Source of the DNA: Bacteroidales bacterium
Lineage (GTDB): Bacteria; Bacteroidota; Bacteroidia; Bacteroidales; UBA932
Length of the DNA stretch: 64,000 nucleotides
Reading direction: 5' to 3'
Assembly: GCA_015060385.1 (NCBI GenBank)
Contig: SUYO01000002.1
Coordinates: 124,001 to 188,000 of the forward strand
Part shown: piece after piece, positions 29,097 through 38,343 of the stretch
How the letters are laid out: every line of letters starts with the position of its first letter
Position numbering within the stretch: position 1 is the stretch's first letter
Made by a program: the position numbers and the translations under genes
The notes under the pieces: model-generated
Databases searched by the model: none
The model's input: the letters and a program-made list of their open reading frames with translations, nothing else
What the model was told of the DNA's origin: nothing

Positions 29097-30569
29097 TTAT
29101 AATATCATTTCCTTTACATCGATTTCAAGGTCCTCGCCATTGATGAAATCATACAGGGTACATTGACGGAGGTTGTAGTAGTATGTCCAGAAGTTGCAGA
29201 GATCGCTGATATATTGTCTGCATGCGCTGTCATTCTCCGTCTGGGCCATGTTCAGGTCTGTTACAGTCGCATTACCTTCCTTGAACCTGTGCATGGTCAG
29301 TTCATACCTTTCGTTGGCGATAAGCATTGCCCGGCGTGATACCAGACATTGCTGGCGCTGGTTGTTGAACTGGCTGACAGCGGTGAACATCTGTCTTCTG
29401 TAATCGTTCTCGGACTGCTGGACCTGTGCCTTGACCACTTCCTGGGCAGCCTTGGCCTTCTGGACCTTTCCCTTGCCCTGACCCCAGTCGAAGATAGGGA
29501 TGCTGAAGGTGATTCCCACAACTTCCTGGTCGAGAAGGTCCTTGTATGCCTGCGGGAACTGAGGTCCAGTCTGTGACATTCCGAAACGGGCGTTCAGGGC
29601 GAAGGAGAATCCTCTTGAGGCCTTTGCGTAGGCTACGTTGGATTCAGCATTGAGAAGGCTGAGTTCGTTGTTAAGCGTGAAGCTGGAATTTTCAAGTGAT
29701 TTCTGCATGACGAGGTCGTAGTCCATCTGTATGTCAGGCAGCTGTTCTTCAAGATCAGGCTCTATTTCGAAAGACTCGTCATATCCGAGTATTGAATTGA
29801 GGCTCATCTGTGCTTCGCGTACTGCAACTGCAGTCTCATTGATGGCGATGCTGTCATTGAGCATCCTGAGCTCCAGCTGGAGGTACTCGGCCTTTGTCAC
29901 ATCTCCGAGCTGATGTCTTTCCTTTGCGATCTGGAGCATGTTTCCCGAGTTCTCAAAATTGCTCTGGCTTATAGAGCTGTTCATCTTTGCAAGAAGGAGG
30001 TTGTGGTAGGCGTAGACTACGTTGATGGTAAGTGCTTCCATTCTGGCAAGATAGTCCCTCTTTCCCTTTTCATATTCCTTCGGCTCTATCTTCCTGTCCC
30101 ATTTGAACTGGTTGTATGAAAACAGGGGCTGGTAATATGAGACGGTCACCGGCCTTGAATACCATGTCAGGCTCTTGGAATTACCGAACTGGTCGATGCG
30201 GGAGAGGTCGGAAGATACAGAGAGGGTACCGCCTGTAAAAGTTATGTTCTGGTTGATCTCAAGTCCAAGACTGTTCTGGAGATTGTTGGAACTCACATAT
30301 TTCAGACTTCCGTCCTCCGGATTCTGGAGAAGGGTCAAGGACCTGTCGAAGTTCATAAGATTTCCGTACATGTAGAATGACGGCAGCCTGCTGGCCTTGT
30401 ATGACCTGTAGGCCCAATAGGTGGATATGAATGACTGTCTGGCTGCGAGTGCTTCTACAGACTGGTTGCGTGCCGTATGAATGGCCTGCGATAATGTCAT
30501 CTGTTCTTGAGCAAGGGTCAGAAATGATGTTGCAAACAATGTAAATGCTGTAAGAATATGTCTTCTCAT
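29097..30569 (-). CDS. TolC-family outer membrane efflux protein
   Basis: 490 aa; signal peptide, GITFSIPIFDWGQGKGKVQKAKAAQE motif. Confidence 0.93.
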   Translation of the reverse strand: MRRHILTAFTLFATSFLTLAQEQMTLSQAIHTARNQSVEALAARQSFISTYWAYRSYKASRLPSFYMYGNLMNFDRSLTLLQNPEDGSLKYVSSNNLQNSLGLEINQNITFTGGTLSVSSDLSRIDQFGNSKSLTWYSRPVTVSYYQPLFSYNQFKWDRKIEPKEYEKGKRDYLARMEALTINVVYAYHNLLLAKMNSSISQSNFENSGNMLQIAKERHQLGDVTKAEYLQLELRMLNDSIAINETAVAVREAQMSLNSILGYDESFEIEPDLEEQLPDIQMDYDLVMQKSLENSSFTLNNELSLLNAESNVAYAKASRGFSFALNARFGMSQTGPQFPQAYKDLLDQEVVGITFSIPIFDWGQGKGKVQKAKAAQEVVKAQVQQSENDYRRQMFTAVSQFNNQRQQCLVSRRAMLIANERYELTMHRFKEGNATVTDLNMAQTENDSACRQYISDLCNFWTYYYNLRQCTLYDFINGEDLEIDVKEMIL

Positions 30570-30621
30570 GCTTTATTATGTAATAATAAAATAGTTTTTC
30601 TGTCAAATCTGACCCGAGAAG

Positions 30622-30638
30622 AGCATGGGGTGTGCCAA
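30622..30638 (-). promoter_or_regulatory. Sigma-54 -24/-12 promoter of the tolC-hlyD-permease operon
   Basis: Minus strand TTGGCACACCCCATGCT, GG-N10-GC spacing. Confidence 0.7.
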
Positions 30639-30691
30639 ACTATTCAAAGTATTGGTAATCAGTTGGTTGTAAAAATTGTCGGAATTTCAAA

Positions 30692-30721
30692 GTGTAAAGA
30701 AATTTTACACAGGTGTAAAGT
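30692..30721 (-). promoter_or_regulatory. Putative enhancer-binding-protein site (UAS)
   Basis: Perfect palindrome GTGTAAAgaaatTTTACAC plus third half-site gtgtaaag; matches 8456..8485. Confidence 0.6.
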
Positions 30722-30760
30722 TATTTATCATTTTGTAAAGACGGAATGCGGGAAAAGATG

Positions 30761-30768
30761 TATATTTG
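30761..30768 (+). promoter_or_regulatory. Bacteroidetes-type -7 element (TATATTTG) of GH115
   Basis: TAnnTTTG 18 bp upstream of ATG at 30786. Confidence 0.5.
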
Positions 30769-30785
30769 ATACAAATAAAATTGAT

Positions 30786-33197
30786 ATGAAGATAAAACTG
30801 TTTCTTGTCGCTTTTGCTTCTGCTCTGTTTATGACAGCATGCGATGCTCCTAAGGTTGACCTCTCTGAAGTCACCATCGTATATGACGCTTCAGATGACC
30901 CTCTGACAGCCCTGATGGCGGAAACCCTTGCCGGAGATATCGAGATGGTGTCAGGTCTCAGACCAGCAGTCTCTACCGAACCTGCGGATGGTCCTGTAGT
31001 CGTGCTGGGTACGGCCGGCGGTTCATCGATCGTTGAATGTCCTGAGGATATTGCCGGAAAATGGGAGACATATTGCATCAATACTGAAAAGGGCAGGGTA
31101 GAGGTGGTCGGATCAGACCCGAGAGGCCTTGCTTACGGAGTCTTCCGTATCTCGGAAGCCATAGGCGTAAATCCATGGTACTGGTGGTCAGATGTGCCGG
31201 TAAAGGCTGACAAGTCTCCTTTGTATGGAGAAGACTTTGTCTCTGATGAACCATCAGTAAAGTACAGAGGAGTGTTCATCAATGACGAGGACTGGGGTAT
31301 GAAGACCTGGTCGGAACGCAATTTCGAGAAGGAACTCGGAGACATAGGCCCTAAGACGTACGACAAGGTATGCGAACTCATGCTCAGGCTCAAGGCTAAC
31401 ATGCTTGCTCCTGCAATGCACACATGTACAGGCGCTTTCTACAGCCACCCAGAAAGCCAGGTCATGGCAGACAAATGGGGCATAATGATAACGACAAGCC
31501 ACTGCGAACCGCTTCTGATCAACAATGCAGCTCCTACTGAGTGGGATACTGCTGTGGACGGAGAGTGGAATTACCTCACGAACGGCGACAGGATTGTGAA
31601 GAAGTTCGATGACCGTATCCGCGAGACCGCCCAGTACGACAATATCTATACTACTGGTATGCGTGGCCTGCATGACGAGGCGATGAAGGGTTCTGAGGAC
31701 CCTTCCGTAAGGGCAAGAACCTTGGAGAAGGTCTTTGAGGTGCAGCGTCAGATACTTGAGAAATACAAGGGAATGCCCGCAGATCAGATAAGACAGATCT
31801 TTGTCCCTTACAAGGAGACCCTTGATATCTATGATGCCGGTCTCGTAGTGCCCGAGGACATCACCCTCGTATGGACGGACGACAACTACGGATATATGAA
31901 GCGCGTTCCGAATGAACAGGAAAGACGGCGCAGCGGTGGTAACGGAGTCTATTACCACCTCAGCTATCTTGGTACGCCTCACGATTATCTCTGGATGAAC
32001 ACCACGGCCCCTATGCTCATGTATGAGGAACTGAAGAAAGCCTATGATGCCGGTGCCGACAGATACTGGCTCCTCAATGTAGGAGACATAAAGCCGATGG
32101 AACTCGGCATACAGATGTTCATGGACATGGCCTGGGATATCGATGAATTCTCATACGAGAACGCCAATACATATCAGGCAGAGTGGCTCTCTTCTCTGTT
32201 TGGAAATAAGCATAAGGACAGTTTCCAGACCATTCTGGACGAGTATTACCGTCTTGCGTGGGACAGAAAGCCGGAGTACATGGGATACGAGCGCGAGTGG
32301 GACCCTATCCCATCAAACAACGAACTCATGGACTCGGATTATTCATTCGAGGACGGTTCCGCTCAGGAGCGCCTTGCCTCATACAAGACCATATCCGATA
32401 AGTGTGAAGATATCATGAGGGCCTTGCCTGAGGATCAGGCTACGGCCCTTTTCGAGATGCTGGGATATTCGGTCAAGTCAGCATATCAGATGAACCTGAA
32501 GTTCCTGATGGCACAGAGGAACCATGAGACCGGAAGCAGGGAGTATGCAGATGCGGCTGTAGCTGCAAACGACAGCATCCAGACTCTGATAGATGAATTC
32601 CATGCCATTGAAGACGGTAAATGGGATCAGATGATCTCGGAAGTCCCTCCCGGATTCTGTGCAAAGTACCAGATGATGCCAGAGCTTGTCAGCGAGCCTA
32701 CGGAACGGTTCAAGCTTCCTGACTTCCTGACCTATACGGAGTTCCCGGACAAGATAGATATTTTCTCTTCTGAGGCTAAGGCTCCGTTCAGGATACTTGA
32801 AGGCATGGGAACCGACTGGAAGGTACTTCAGCTGGGTGAGCCTCTGGATGATGCCCGGAATCCTTGCAACGCTTCATCTGACCGTATCGACATATCATTT
32901 ACCCCTGACGCGTTGCCGGAGGGCTCGACAGAGATAACCCTCTGCATCTCTACAGTACCGATGTGGCCTGTCTATGAGGGCAGAAGCAATTCCTTCGGGG
33001 TAAGCCTTGACGGATGTGCGCCTGTAATATGCGAGAACATTGTCAAGGAGTGGGACGAACCATGGAAGATGCAGGTTTCAGAGAACAGAAAGGAATATGT
33101 GGTGACATTCCCTATCGACGCCTCAGTCAGGGAGCACACGCTTTCCTTCCATATAGGAGATCCGGGCCAGCTTATTCAGAAGGTCACATACAGATAA
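30786..33197 (+). CDS. Glycoside hydrolase family 115 (xylan alpha-glucuronidase) lipoprotein
   Basis: 803 aa from ATG 30786 (track start 30558); lipobox FMTAC; NPWYWWSDVPV, YRGVFINDEDWG, LVWTDDNYGYMKR. Confidence 0.88.
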   Translation: MKIKLFLVAFASALFMTACDAPKVDLSEVTIVYDASDDPLTALMAETLAGDIEMVSGLRPAVSTEPADGPVVVLGTAGGSSIVECPEDIAGKWETYCINTEKGRVEVVGSDPRGLAYGVFRISEAIGVNPWYWWSDVPVKADKSPLYGEDFVSDEPSVKYRGVFINDEDWGMKTWSERNFEKELGDIGPKTYDKVCELMLRLKANMLAPAMHTCTGAFYSHPESQVMADKWGIMITTSHCEPLLINNAAPTEWDTAVDGEWNYLTNGDRIVKKFDDRIRETAQYDNIYTTGMRGLHDEAMKGSEDPSVRARTLEKVFEVQRQILEKYKGMPADQIRQIFVPYKETLDIYDAGLVVPEDITLVWTDDNYGYMKRVPNEQERRRSGGNGVYYHLSYLGTPHDYLWMNTTAPMLMYEELKKAYDAGADRYWLLNVGDIKPMELGIQMFMDMAWDIDEFSYENANTYQAEWLSSLFGNKHKDSFQTILDEYYRLAWDRKPEYMGYEREWDPIPSNNELMDSDYSFEDGSAQERLASYKTISDKCEDIMRALPEDQATALFEMLGYSVKSAYQMNLKFLMAQRNHETGSREYADAAVAANDSIQTLIDEFHAIEDGKWDQMISEVPPGFCAKYQMMPELVSEPTERFKLPDFLTYTEFPDKIDIFSSEAKAPFRILEGMGTDWKVLQLGEPLDDARNPCNASSDRIDISFTPDALPEGSTEITLCISTVPMWPVYEGRSNSFGVSLDGCAPVICENIVKEWDEPWKMQVSENRKEYVVTFPIDASVREHTLSFHIGDPGQLIQKVTYR

Positions 33198-33235
33198 TTC
33201 TTTCCTTGACAATCCGTTTAGGAATCCTTTTTGAA

Positions 33236-33261
33236 ATCATCCCTCAGCGGATGATTTTTTT
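33236..33261 (+). terminator. Intrinsic terminator after GH115
   Basis: ATCATCC-ctcagc-GGATGAT followed by T-run. Confidence 0.65.
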
Positions 33262-33263
33262 AT

Positions 33264-33938
33264 ATGGAATACACGGACAGATACGCCCGTCTTGAAGACA
33301 GGAGCGACATAGCCTTGCTCAAGGATATTACATACGGCAATAAGGAGGCATTGAAGGAGCTGACAGGAAGATATCTGGGTATTGTGTCCAGGACTACGTT
33401 CCGGATACTTTGTGACAGGATAGACAGCGAGCAGGTCACCGTGCAGGTATTTGCATCTGTATGGCATGATGTGCTGGATTATGACGACAGGTATACCGTG
33501 GAAGAATGGATCCTGAGAAAGACCTGTCTTTACAGCAGGATAAGGATCATGAGACGGCGTATCCTGAGGATATTCGGCGTCGTCAACGATGTATTCGTCA
33601 GAGTATCTCCCAAAGCGGAAAATGAAGATGACTATGTCACCAAACAGGCCTGGCAGCTGCACTGCAGGGCCACTACACATATGACCCCTCTCCAAAGCAT
33701 GACATACGCCCTTTGCGTGCTTGAAGGCATGGCCAGGGAAAAGGTGGCGACAATAACAGGAATGACCGGATTCAGGATAGGAGTGGCCAAGAACCGTGCT
33801 GAAGACAAGGTACGTGCCGAGCTGAAGGATTATGGTAAGACAGATTATTATGACAGCTACAATGACTTTCTGAGGAAGGTCGCTGACGGTATGAGCGATA
33901 TGGACAAGCTCAATAAAATGATTATATTTGCAGTCTGA
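33264..33938 (+). CDS. Divergent sigma-70/ECF-like protein
   Basis: 224 aa; region-2-like LLKDITYGNKEALKELTGRYLGIV.R..FRIL and a degenerate sigma4-like segment. Confidence 0.5.
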   Translation: MEYTDRYARLEDRSDIALLKDITYGNKEALKELTGRYLGIVSRTTFRILCDRIDSEQVTVQVFASVWHDVLDYDDRYTVEEWILRKTCLYSRIRIMRRRILRIFGVVNDVFVRVSPKAENEDDYVTKQAWQLHCRATTHMTPLQSMTYALCVLEGMAREKVATITGMTGFRIGVAKNRAEDKVRAELKDYGKTDYYDSYNDFLRKVADGMSDMDKLNKMIIFAV

Positions 33939-33951
33939 AAACAGGACTGCC

Positions 33952-35121
33952 ATGAAAAGACTTGCCATACTGCTCATTCTGCTCATGCCGCTTGCAGCTT
34001 CGGCTCAGAATGAAGCATTGATATCATACGACGATTCTACAAAGACGCTTCTGAAGAACTTCAGACATATAAAATCCCATATCAATCTCGAATTCGCTTC
34101 GACGGCTAACGCCTATTTTACCGAAGGCTCATTCGATGAGGCTTCTTTCAAGATGAACCGTGTCCGTCTCGAGATCCTCGGCCGTCTGAACGATGACCTT
34201 TCCTACCATTTCCGTCAGTCGTTCAACAAATACAGCAATCCGTATTCAGTCGACAACATGTCCTCGTCCATCGAGTATGCGTATATAAAGTGGCATCGTG
34301 GAGACTGGTTCGATCTTGTCGCAGGCAAGCAGTTTCTTGCTGTGGCTGGATATGAGGGGTGGGTAAACGGTTTGAAAGTCAGGGAGTTCTGTGACTTCAA
34401 CAATAACTTTGAGATATATCAGACCGGTGTTACCGGGGTAATCAGATTCACACCTGACCAGCATCTTATGCTGCAGGTTACCAACAACAGGAACAGTTCG
34501 GACAGCGAGATCTACCTTTACGGTCTGCCAGCCGGACTGGAAAGCTCGAAGCTCCCGCTTCTGGCCACAGCCAACTGGAACGGATGGTTTGCGGACGGAG
34601 CTGTACACCTTATGTATTCCGCTTCTGCAGGACAGCTTGCCAAGGGTAAGAACGTATATTATCTGATGTGCGGCAATATCTACGAAAAAGGACCTGTCCT
34701 GGCATATCTCGACGTGCTTTATTCACGCTCGGCAATCGACAGCCAGCAGCGTATAACCACCCTCCAGAATCTTCCCGGACTTCCTCCTGTAACAGCACAG
34801 AATGTCGAGTATTTCTCTGTCATCGCCAATATGGATTACAGGTTCCACCCGAAATGGAACGGCTACATAAAGGGTGCATATGAGACAGCATCTGTATATG
34901 AAGCGAACGGCCCGTTTGCTGCCGGAAAGTACATGACTTCATGGAACGCCCAGGCCTGTGTGGAGTGGTTTCCTTTCGTTTCCGACGAGGGTTTCAAAGT
35001 CTTCCTCCACTTCCTTTACAAAGGATATGACCTTACCCAGAATGCAGATGCGTTGGGTGCGGTCATGCCGCATACCCAACGCATCTCACTCGGAATACAG
35101 TATATAATCCCTGTATTATAG
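33952..35121 (+). CDS. Outer-membrane porin, OprO/OprP-like
   Basis: 390 aa from ATG 33952; signal peptide; NRVRLEILGRLNDDLSYHFRQSFNKY. Confidence 0.7.
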   Translation: MKRLAILLILLMPLAASAQNEALISYDDSTKTLLKNFRHIKSHINLEFASTANAYFTEGSFDEASFKMNRVRLEILGRLNDDLSYHFRQSFNKYSNPYSVDNMSSSIEYAYIKWHRGDWFDLVAGKQFLAVAGYEGWVNGLKVREFCDFNNNFEIYQTGVTGVIRFTPDQHLMLQVTNNRNSSDSEIYLYGLPAGLESSKLPLLATANWNGWFADGAVHLMYSASAGQLAKGKNVYYLMCGNIYEKGPVLAYLDVLYSRSAIDSQQRITTLQNLPGLPPVTAQNVEYFSVIANMDYRFHPKWNGYIKGAYETASVYEANGPFAAGKYMTSWNAQACVEWFPFVSDEGFKVFLHFLYKGYDLTQNADALGAVMPHTQRISLGIQYIIPVL

Positions 35122-36003
35122 AATATTCAGACTCTGCTCCTTTATCTTCTCGAGCTCGTCCTTCATCCTTACTACAAGTTTTTGAATTTCAGTATGATTG
35201 GCTTTTGAACCTGTAGTGTTGATCTCACGTCCCATCTCCTGTGCTATGAAGCCGAGCTTCTTGCCGGGATTAGGCTCGTTTGCAAGCGTGTCAAGGAAAT
35301 ATCTGCAGTGCTGACGCAAGCGTACCTTCTCTTCGTTTATGTCGAGTTTTTCGATGTAGAAGATCATCTCCTGCTCAAGGCGGCTCTGGTCAGGTTCTGC
35401 CTTCAGTTCGGCGAATCTGGTCAAAATTTTTTCTCTGATTGCCTCTGTGCGCTCAGCCTCGAACTGCTCGATCTGCCTTGAGAACTCCATGATGTTCTCT
35501 ACCTTCTCGGTAACGTCCTTGCAAAGAATCTCTCCCTCCTGAGAACGGAAGGCATTGATGTTCGCAAGAGCCTGATCGATGCATCCCTCCACAACCGGCC
35601 AGTTCTCGTCTGTGATGACATCCTGCTTCTTTGCGTCCATTACTTCTGGCATCCTAAGAAGCAGGGCAAGGAGGTCATTGGGATTCTTGCTCCAAAGGTT
35701 GACTGCACCTATCTTGTCGCCAAGCTGGGATACCTGCTGGTAATACTCCATCGCAAGGTCCATGTTGATCTTTTTCGCGCTGTCAGCCGCATTCGGCTCA
35801 TATGTCACGAAGAAATCGATGTTTCCGCGCGTCAGCTCGGCTGCAATCTTCTGACGTACAGCCATTTCCTTGTCCTTAGGCAGCATCGATGTCTTGATGC
35901 TTATGTCTGCGGTCTTTCCGTTCAGAGAACGTACTTCTACCGTAATCTTTCCTGTCTCAAGCAAAGCCTCAGCCTTGCCGTATCCTGTCATTGACTTGAT
36001 CAT
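35116..36003 (-). CDS. yicC: YicC/YloC family endoribonuclease
   Basis: MIKSMTGYGKAE start and EMGREINTTGSKANHTEIQKLVVRMKDELEKIKEQSLNI end. Confidence 0.95.
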   Translation of the reverse strand: MIKSMTGYGKAEALLETGKITVEVRSLNGKTADISIKTSMLPKDKEMAVRQKIAAELTRGNIDFFVTYEPNAADSAKKINMDLAMEYYQQVSQLGDKIGAVNLWSKNPNDLLALLLRMPEVMDAKKQDVITDENWPVVEGCIDQALANINAFRSQEGEILCKDVTEKVENIMEFSRQIEQFEAERTEAIREKILTRFAELKAEPDQSRLEQEMIFYIEKLDINEEKVRLRQHCRYFLDTLANEPNPGKKLGFIAQEMGREINTTGSKANHTEIQKLVVRMKDELEKIKEQSLNIL

Positions 36004-36012
36004 AGTTGTCGG

Positions 36013-36579
36013 TTATCTGTTTTCAGCTCGCAAAAATACATCTTTTTTCGGCAAATCATTCACGTGTCGGGCATTTTTGTGGTATGCGTCACGGGGATCG
36101 CCGTTGGCCAGGAAAATGACTCCGCAGCGGGTGAAACCGTATTTCCGGAGTACATGGTGCATTATCACATTGTCAGCATGGGTGTCGATCCGGATGCATC
36201 CGGTACGGGAAAATGCCCAGTCCAGCAGAGTGCGGGCGGCATCGTGTCCCGGCTCGAGGACGGCAATGCGGTGGATGACATGGTAAGGGGAGTCGTCCGG
36301 CCATCTGCCGTCATGAATGACGGCGTAGGTCGGGTCGGGACCGGGAATGAAGGCCATGGTTGCCAGAATTCGGCCGGTACCATCCTCGCACAGGACCACG
36401 CAATGTCCGTTGCCGATATCTGTCCTGACAGTTTCTTCCGACGGATATGAATCGTTCCATTGGTTCATGTTACCGCTCGCGCGCATTATAGCCCGGGCAT
36501 TCGAGAATATCTCCATCAATGCCGGCAGATCCTCGTATGTTGCTGTCCTTATCATCATTCCGCGATCTCTGCAAGCCAT
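36013..36579 (-). CDS. GNAT N-acetyltransferase (likely start 36555)
   Basis: IRTATYEDLPALMEIFSNAR; H.IAVLEPGHDAARTLLDWA. Confidence 0.8.
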   Translation of the reverse strand: MACRDRGMMIRTATYEDLPALMEIFSNARAIMRASGNMNQWNDSYPSEETVRTDIGNGHCVVLCEDGTGRILATMAFIPGPDPTYAVIHDGRWPDDSPYHVIHRIAVLEPGHDAARTLLDWAFSRTGCIRIDTHADNVIMHHVLRKYGFTRCGVIFLANGDPRDAYHKNARHVNDLPKKDVFLRAENR

Positions 36580-38240
36580 GTGACTGCGGCTACAAGGGAA
36601 GCATTCCAGTTTATGGCTATCTCGTTAGAAGCATACGATGGCATTACATCTTCATATGACTCGTCAGGATAGGACGAACTGTATGTCACTTCGGCCTTGT
36701 CATTATGTCCCGGGTTAGGACCTCCGACAAGAAGGCCCGGAATCGGCTCTACAACACCGTCGCTATGGCACAGACGGCTGTGAGGGAACATCGGACTCTT
36801 GCTGCCGAAACCGGTGACGTAGCAGTAGCCTGTGGCATTCTGTCCGAGGATATAGTTTACATTGCGGAATGCGTTTTTCAGATATCCGGCCTTTCCGGTC
36901 AGCTTGTATGCATAGAGGAAACATACTGACTGATCGCAGAAGGTTGAAGCGCATCCCCAGTAGAAGTCACGCGGACTGTTACCGTAAGGGCTGTTGTAAC
37001 ACGATGTTTCCGCTGATTCCATGCTTCTGTCGCAGTATTCCAGCAGCATCTGAAGGCATCTTTCATAGATTTCCTGTTCATCGGCAGATACACCATTCTT
37101 TCCGTTCCTGAGCCATTCGAAGACTCCAAGGGCAGAAACATTGCCCCATGACATGACGCTGAAACTTTCCGGCATGTATCTCTTCACATCTTCAAGATAT
37201 CCGGTCTTTCCTGTAGCGCGATAGAGGCAGGATGCAGCCCAGAAGAATTCGTCTGATGCACTGCCGTCTCCGTATGCTCCCGTACTCACGTCTGGGTCAT
37301 ATGTCCTGTTCATCCTTTCCTGGAAATAGAAGGCAGACGGGTTTGAAGCTGCCCATGCGTAGGCAGCTTCTGCCTTGGCGATAGTCTCCGGATCCGGAGA
37401 ATCGCCAAGCTCGACAAATGAGCATAATGCACCGGCAAAATCAAGGGCGGCTGTAACAGATTTCTGTACCACATATCTTGGCTTGCTGCATTCGAGAGGG
37501 GAGATGAAGCCTTCGAATTCAGGATTGGTAAGCTTGTGGTAGACTCCTCCGTCAGAAGGATCCTGCATCGTGTAGAGCCACTCTGCGTTATATTTCAGCT
37601 CTTCGTGTATGGCCTGGCGTCTGTCTGAATCTTCCGGTGTAGAAAACATCAGGGCAGCCTCTGCCATAAGTCCCATTGAATATCCTGAATTGACCACATA
37701 TTTGTTGTAGTCTCCTGCATCATACCATCCTTTAGGGGAGGAAATCACCGTACCTTCCGGCCTGCCTTCGGATGCTGCGCTTGCATGTATGAAGACCAGG
37801 GTGTCAGGATGGCCTCCTCTTCGTGCCCATTTACCGGCAACAGCTGGGTCGAGGTCCATTCCGCTCCTCTGGTGGTAGAAGCCTTTCAGGGCTGCTTCAG
37901 CAAGGGCGTCAAATGCATTTTCTGAAACGGTGAATTCCGTCTTTTCGCTGCCGGCCTTCACTGTGTAGGTGCCCGGCCTGCTTATTTCGCTGAAATCGAA
38001 TACTCTACGCTCTTTTCCGGACCAAGGGGACTCAGCCGTACGTACCGCCTCTCCTTCCCATACTTTCCTGCCTGCCCTGTAGATGCTTACGGTTTCGCTT
38101 GGGTTGTCCTGCTCAAGGGTGAGCGTCTTCTCCTGCGAGGGATAGAATCCGACCTGGTCGATCCTTATGTTTTCAGATTCAACGGCACATGATCCGGACA
38201 GAAATGCCGCGACAGCAAGTAAGATGATACGCGATTTCAT
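36555..38240 (-). CDS. Glycoside hydrolase family 9 with N-terminal Ig-like domain
   Basis: QVGFYPSQEK, GWYDAGDYNKYVVNSGYSMG, YILGQNATGYCYVTGFG. Confidence 0.92.
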   Translation of the reverse strand: MKSRIILLAVAAFLSGSCAVESENIRIDQVGFYPSQEKTLTLEQDNPSETVSIYRAGRKVWEGEAVRTAESPWSGKERRVFDFSEISRPGTYTVKAGSEKTEFTVSENAFDALAEAALKGFYHQRSGMDLDPAVAGKWARRGGHPDTLVFIHASAASEGRPEGTVISSPKGWYDAGDYNKYVVNSGYSMGLMAEAALMFSTPEDSDRRQAIHEELKYNAEWLYTMQDPSDGGVYHKLTNPEFEGFISPLECSKPRYVVQKSVTAALDFAGALCSFVELGDSPDPETIAKAEAAYAWAASNPSAFYFQERMNRTYDPDVSTGAYGDGSASDEFFWAASCLYRATGKTGYLEDVKRYMPESFSVMSWGNVSALGVFEWLRNGKNGVSADEQEIYERCLQMLLEYCDRSMESAETSCYNSPYGNSPRDFYWGCASTFCDQSVCFLYAYKLTGKAGYLKNAFRNVNYILGQNATGYCYVTGFGSKSPMFPHSRLCHSDGVVEPIPGLLVGGPNPGHNDKAEVTYSSSYPDESYEDVMPSYASNEIAINWNASLVAAVTWLAEIAE

Positions 38241-38302
38241 ATAAGTTCAGTTTAGTTGTGTCATGTAATGAAATATCTCCAAAGATAATGAAAAATTTTC
38301 TG

Positions 38303-38310
38303 TATATTTG
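38303..38310 (+). promoter_or_regulatory. Bacteroidetes-type -7 element (TATATTTG) of glnS
   Basis: TAnnTTTG 34 bp upstream of ATG at 38344. Confidence 0.5.
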
Positions 38311-38343
38311 CCCGATTATTTGCAAATTCAAACGACCAACCAT

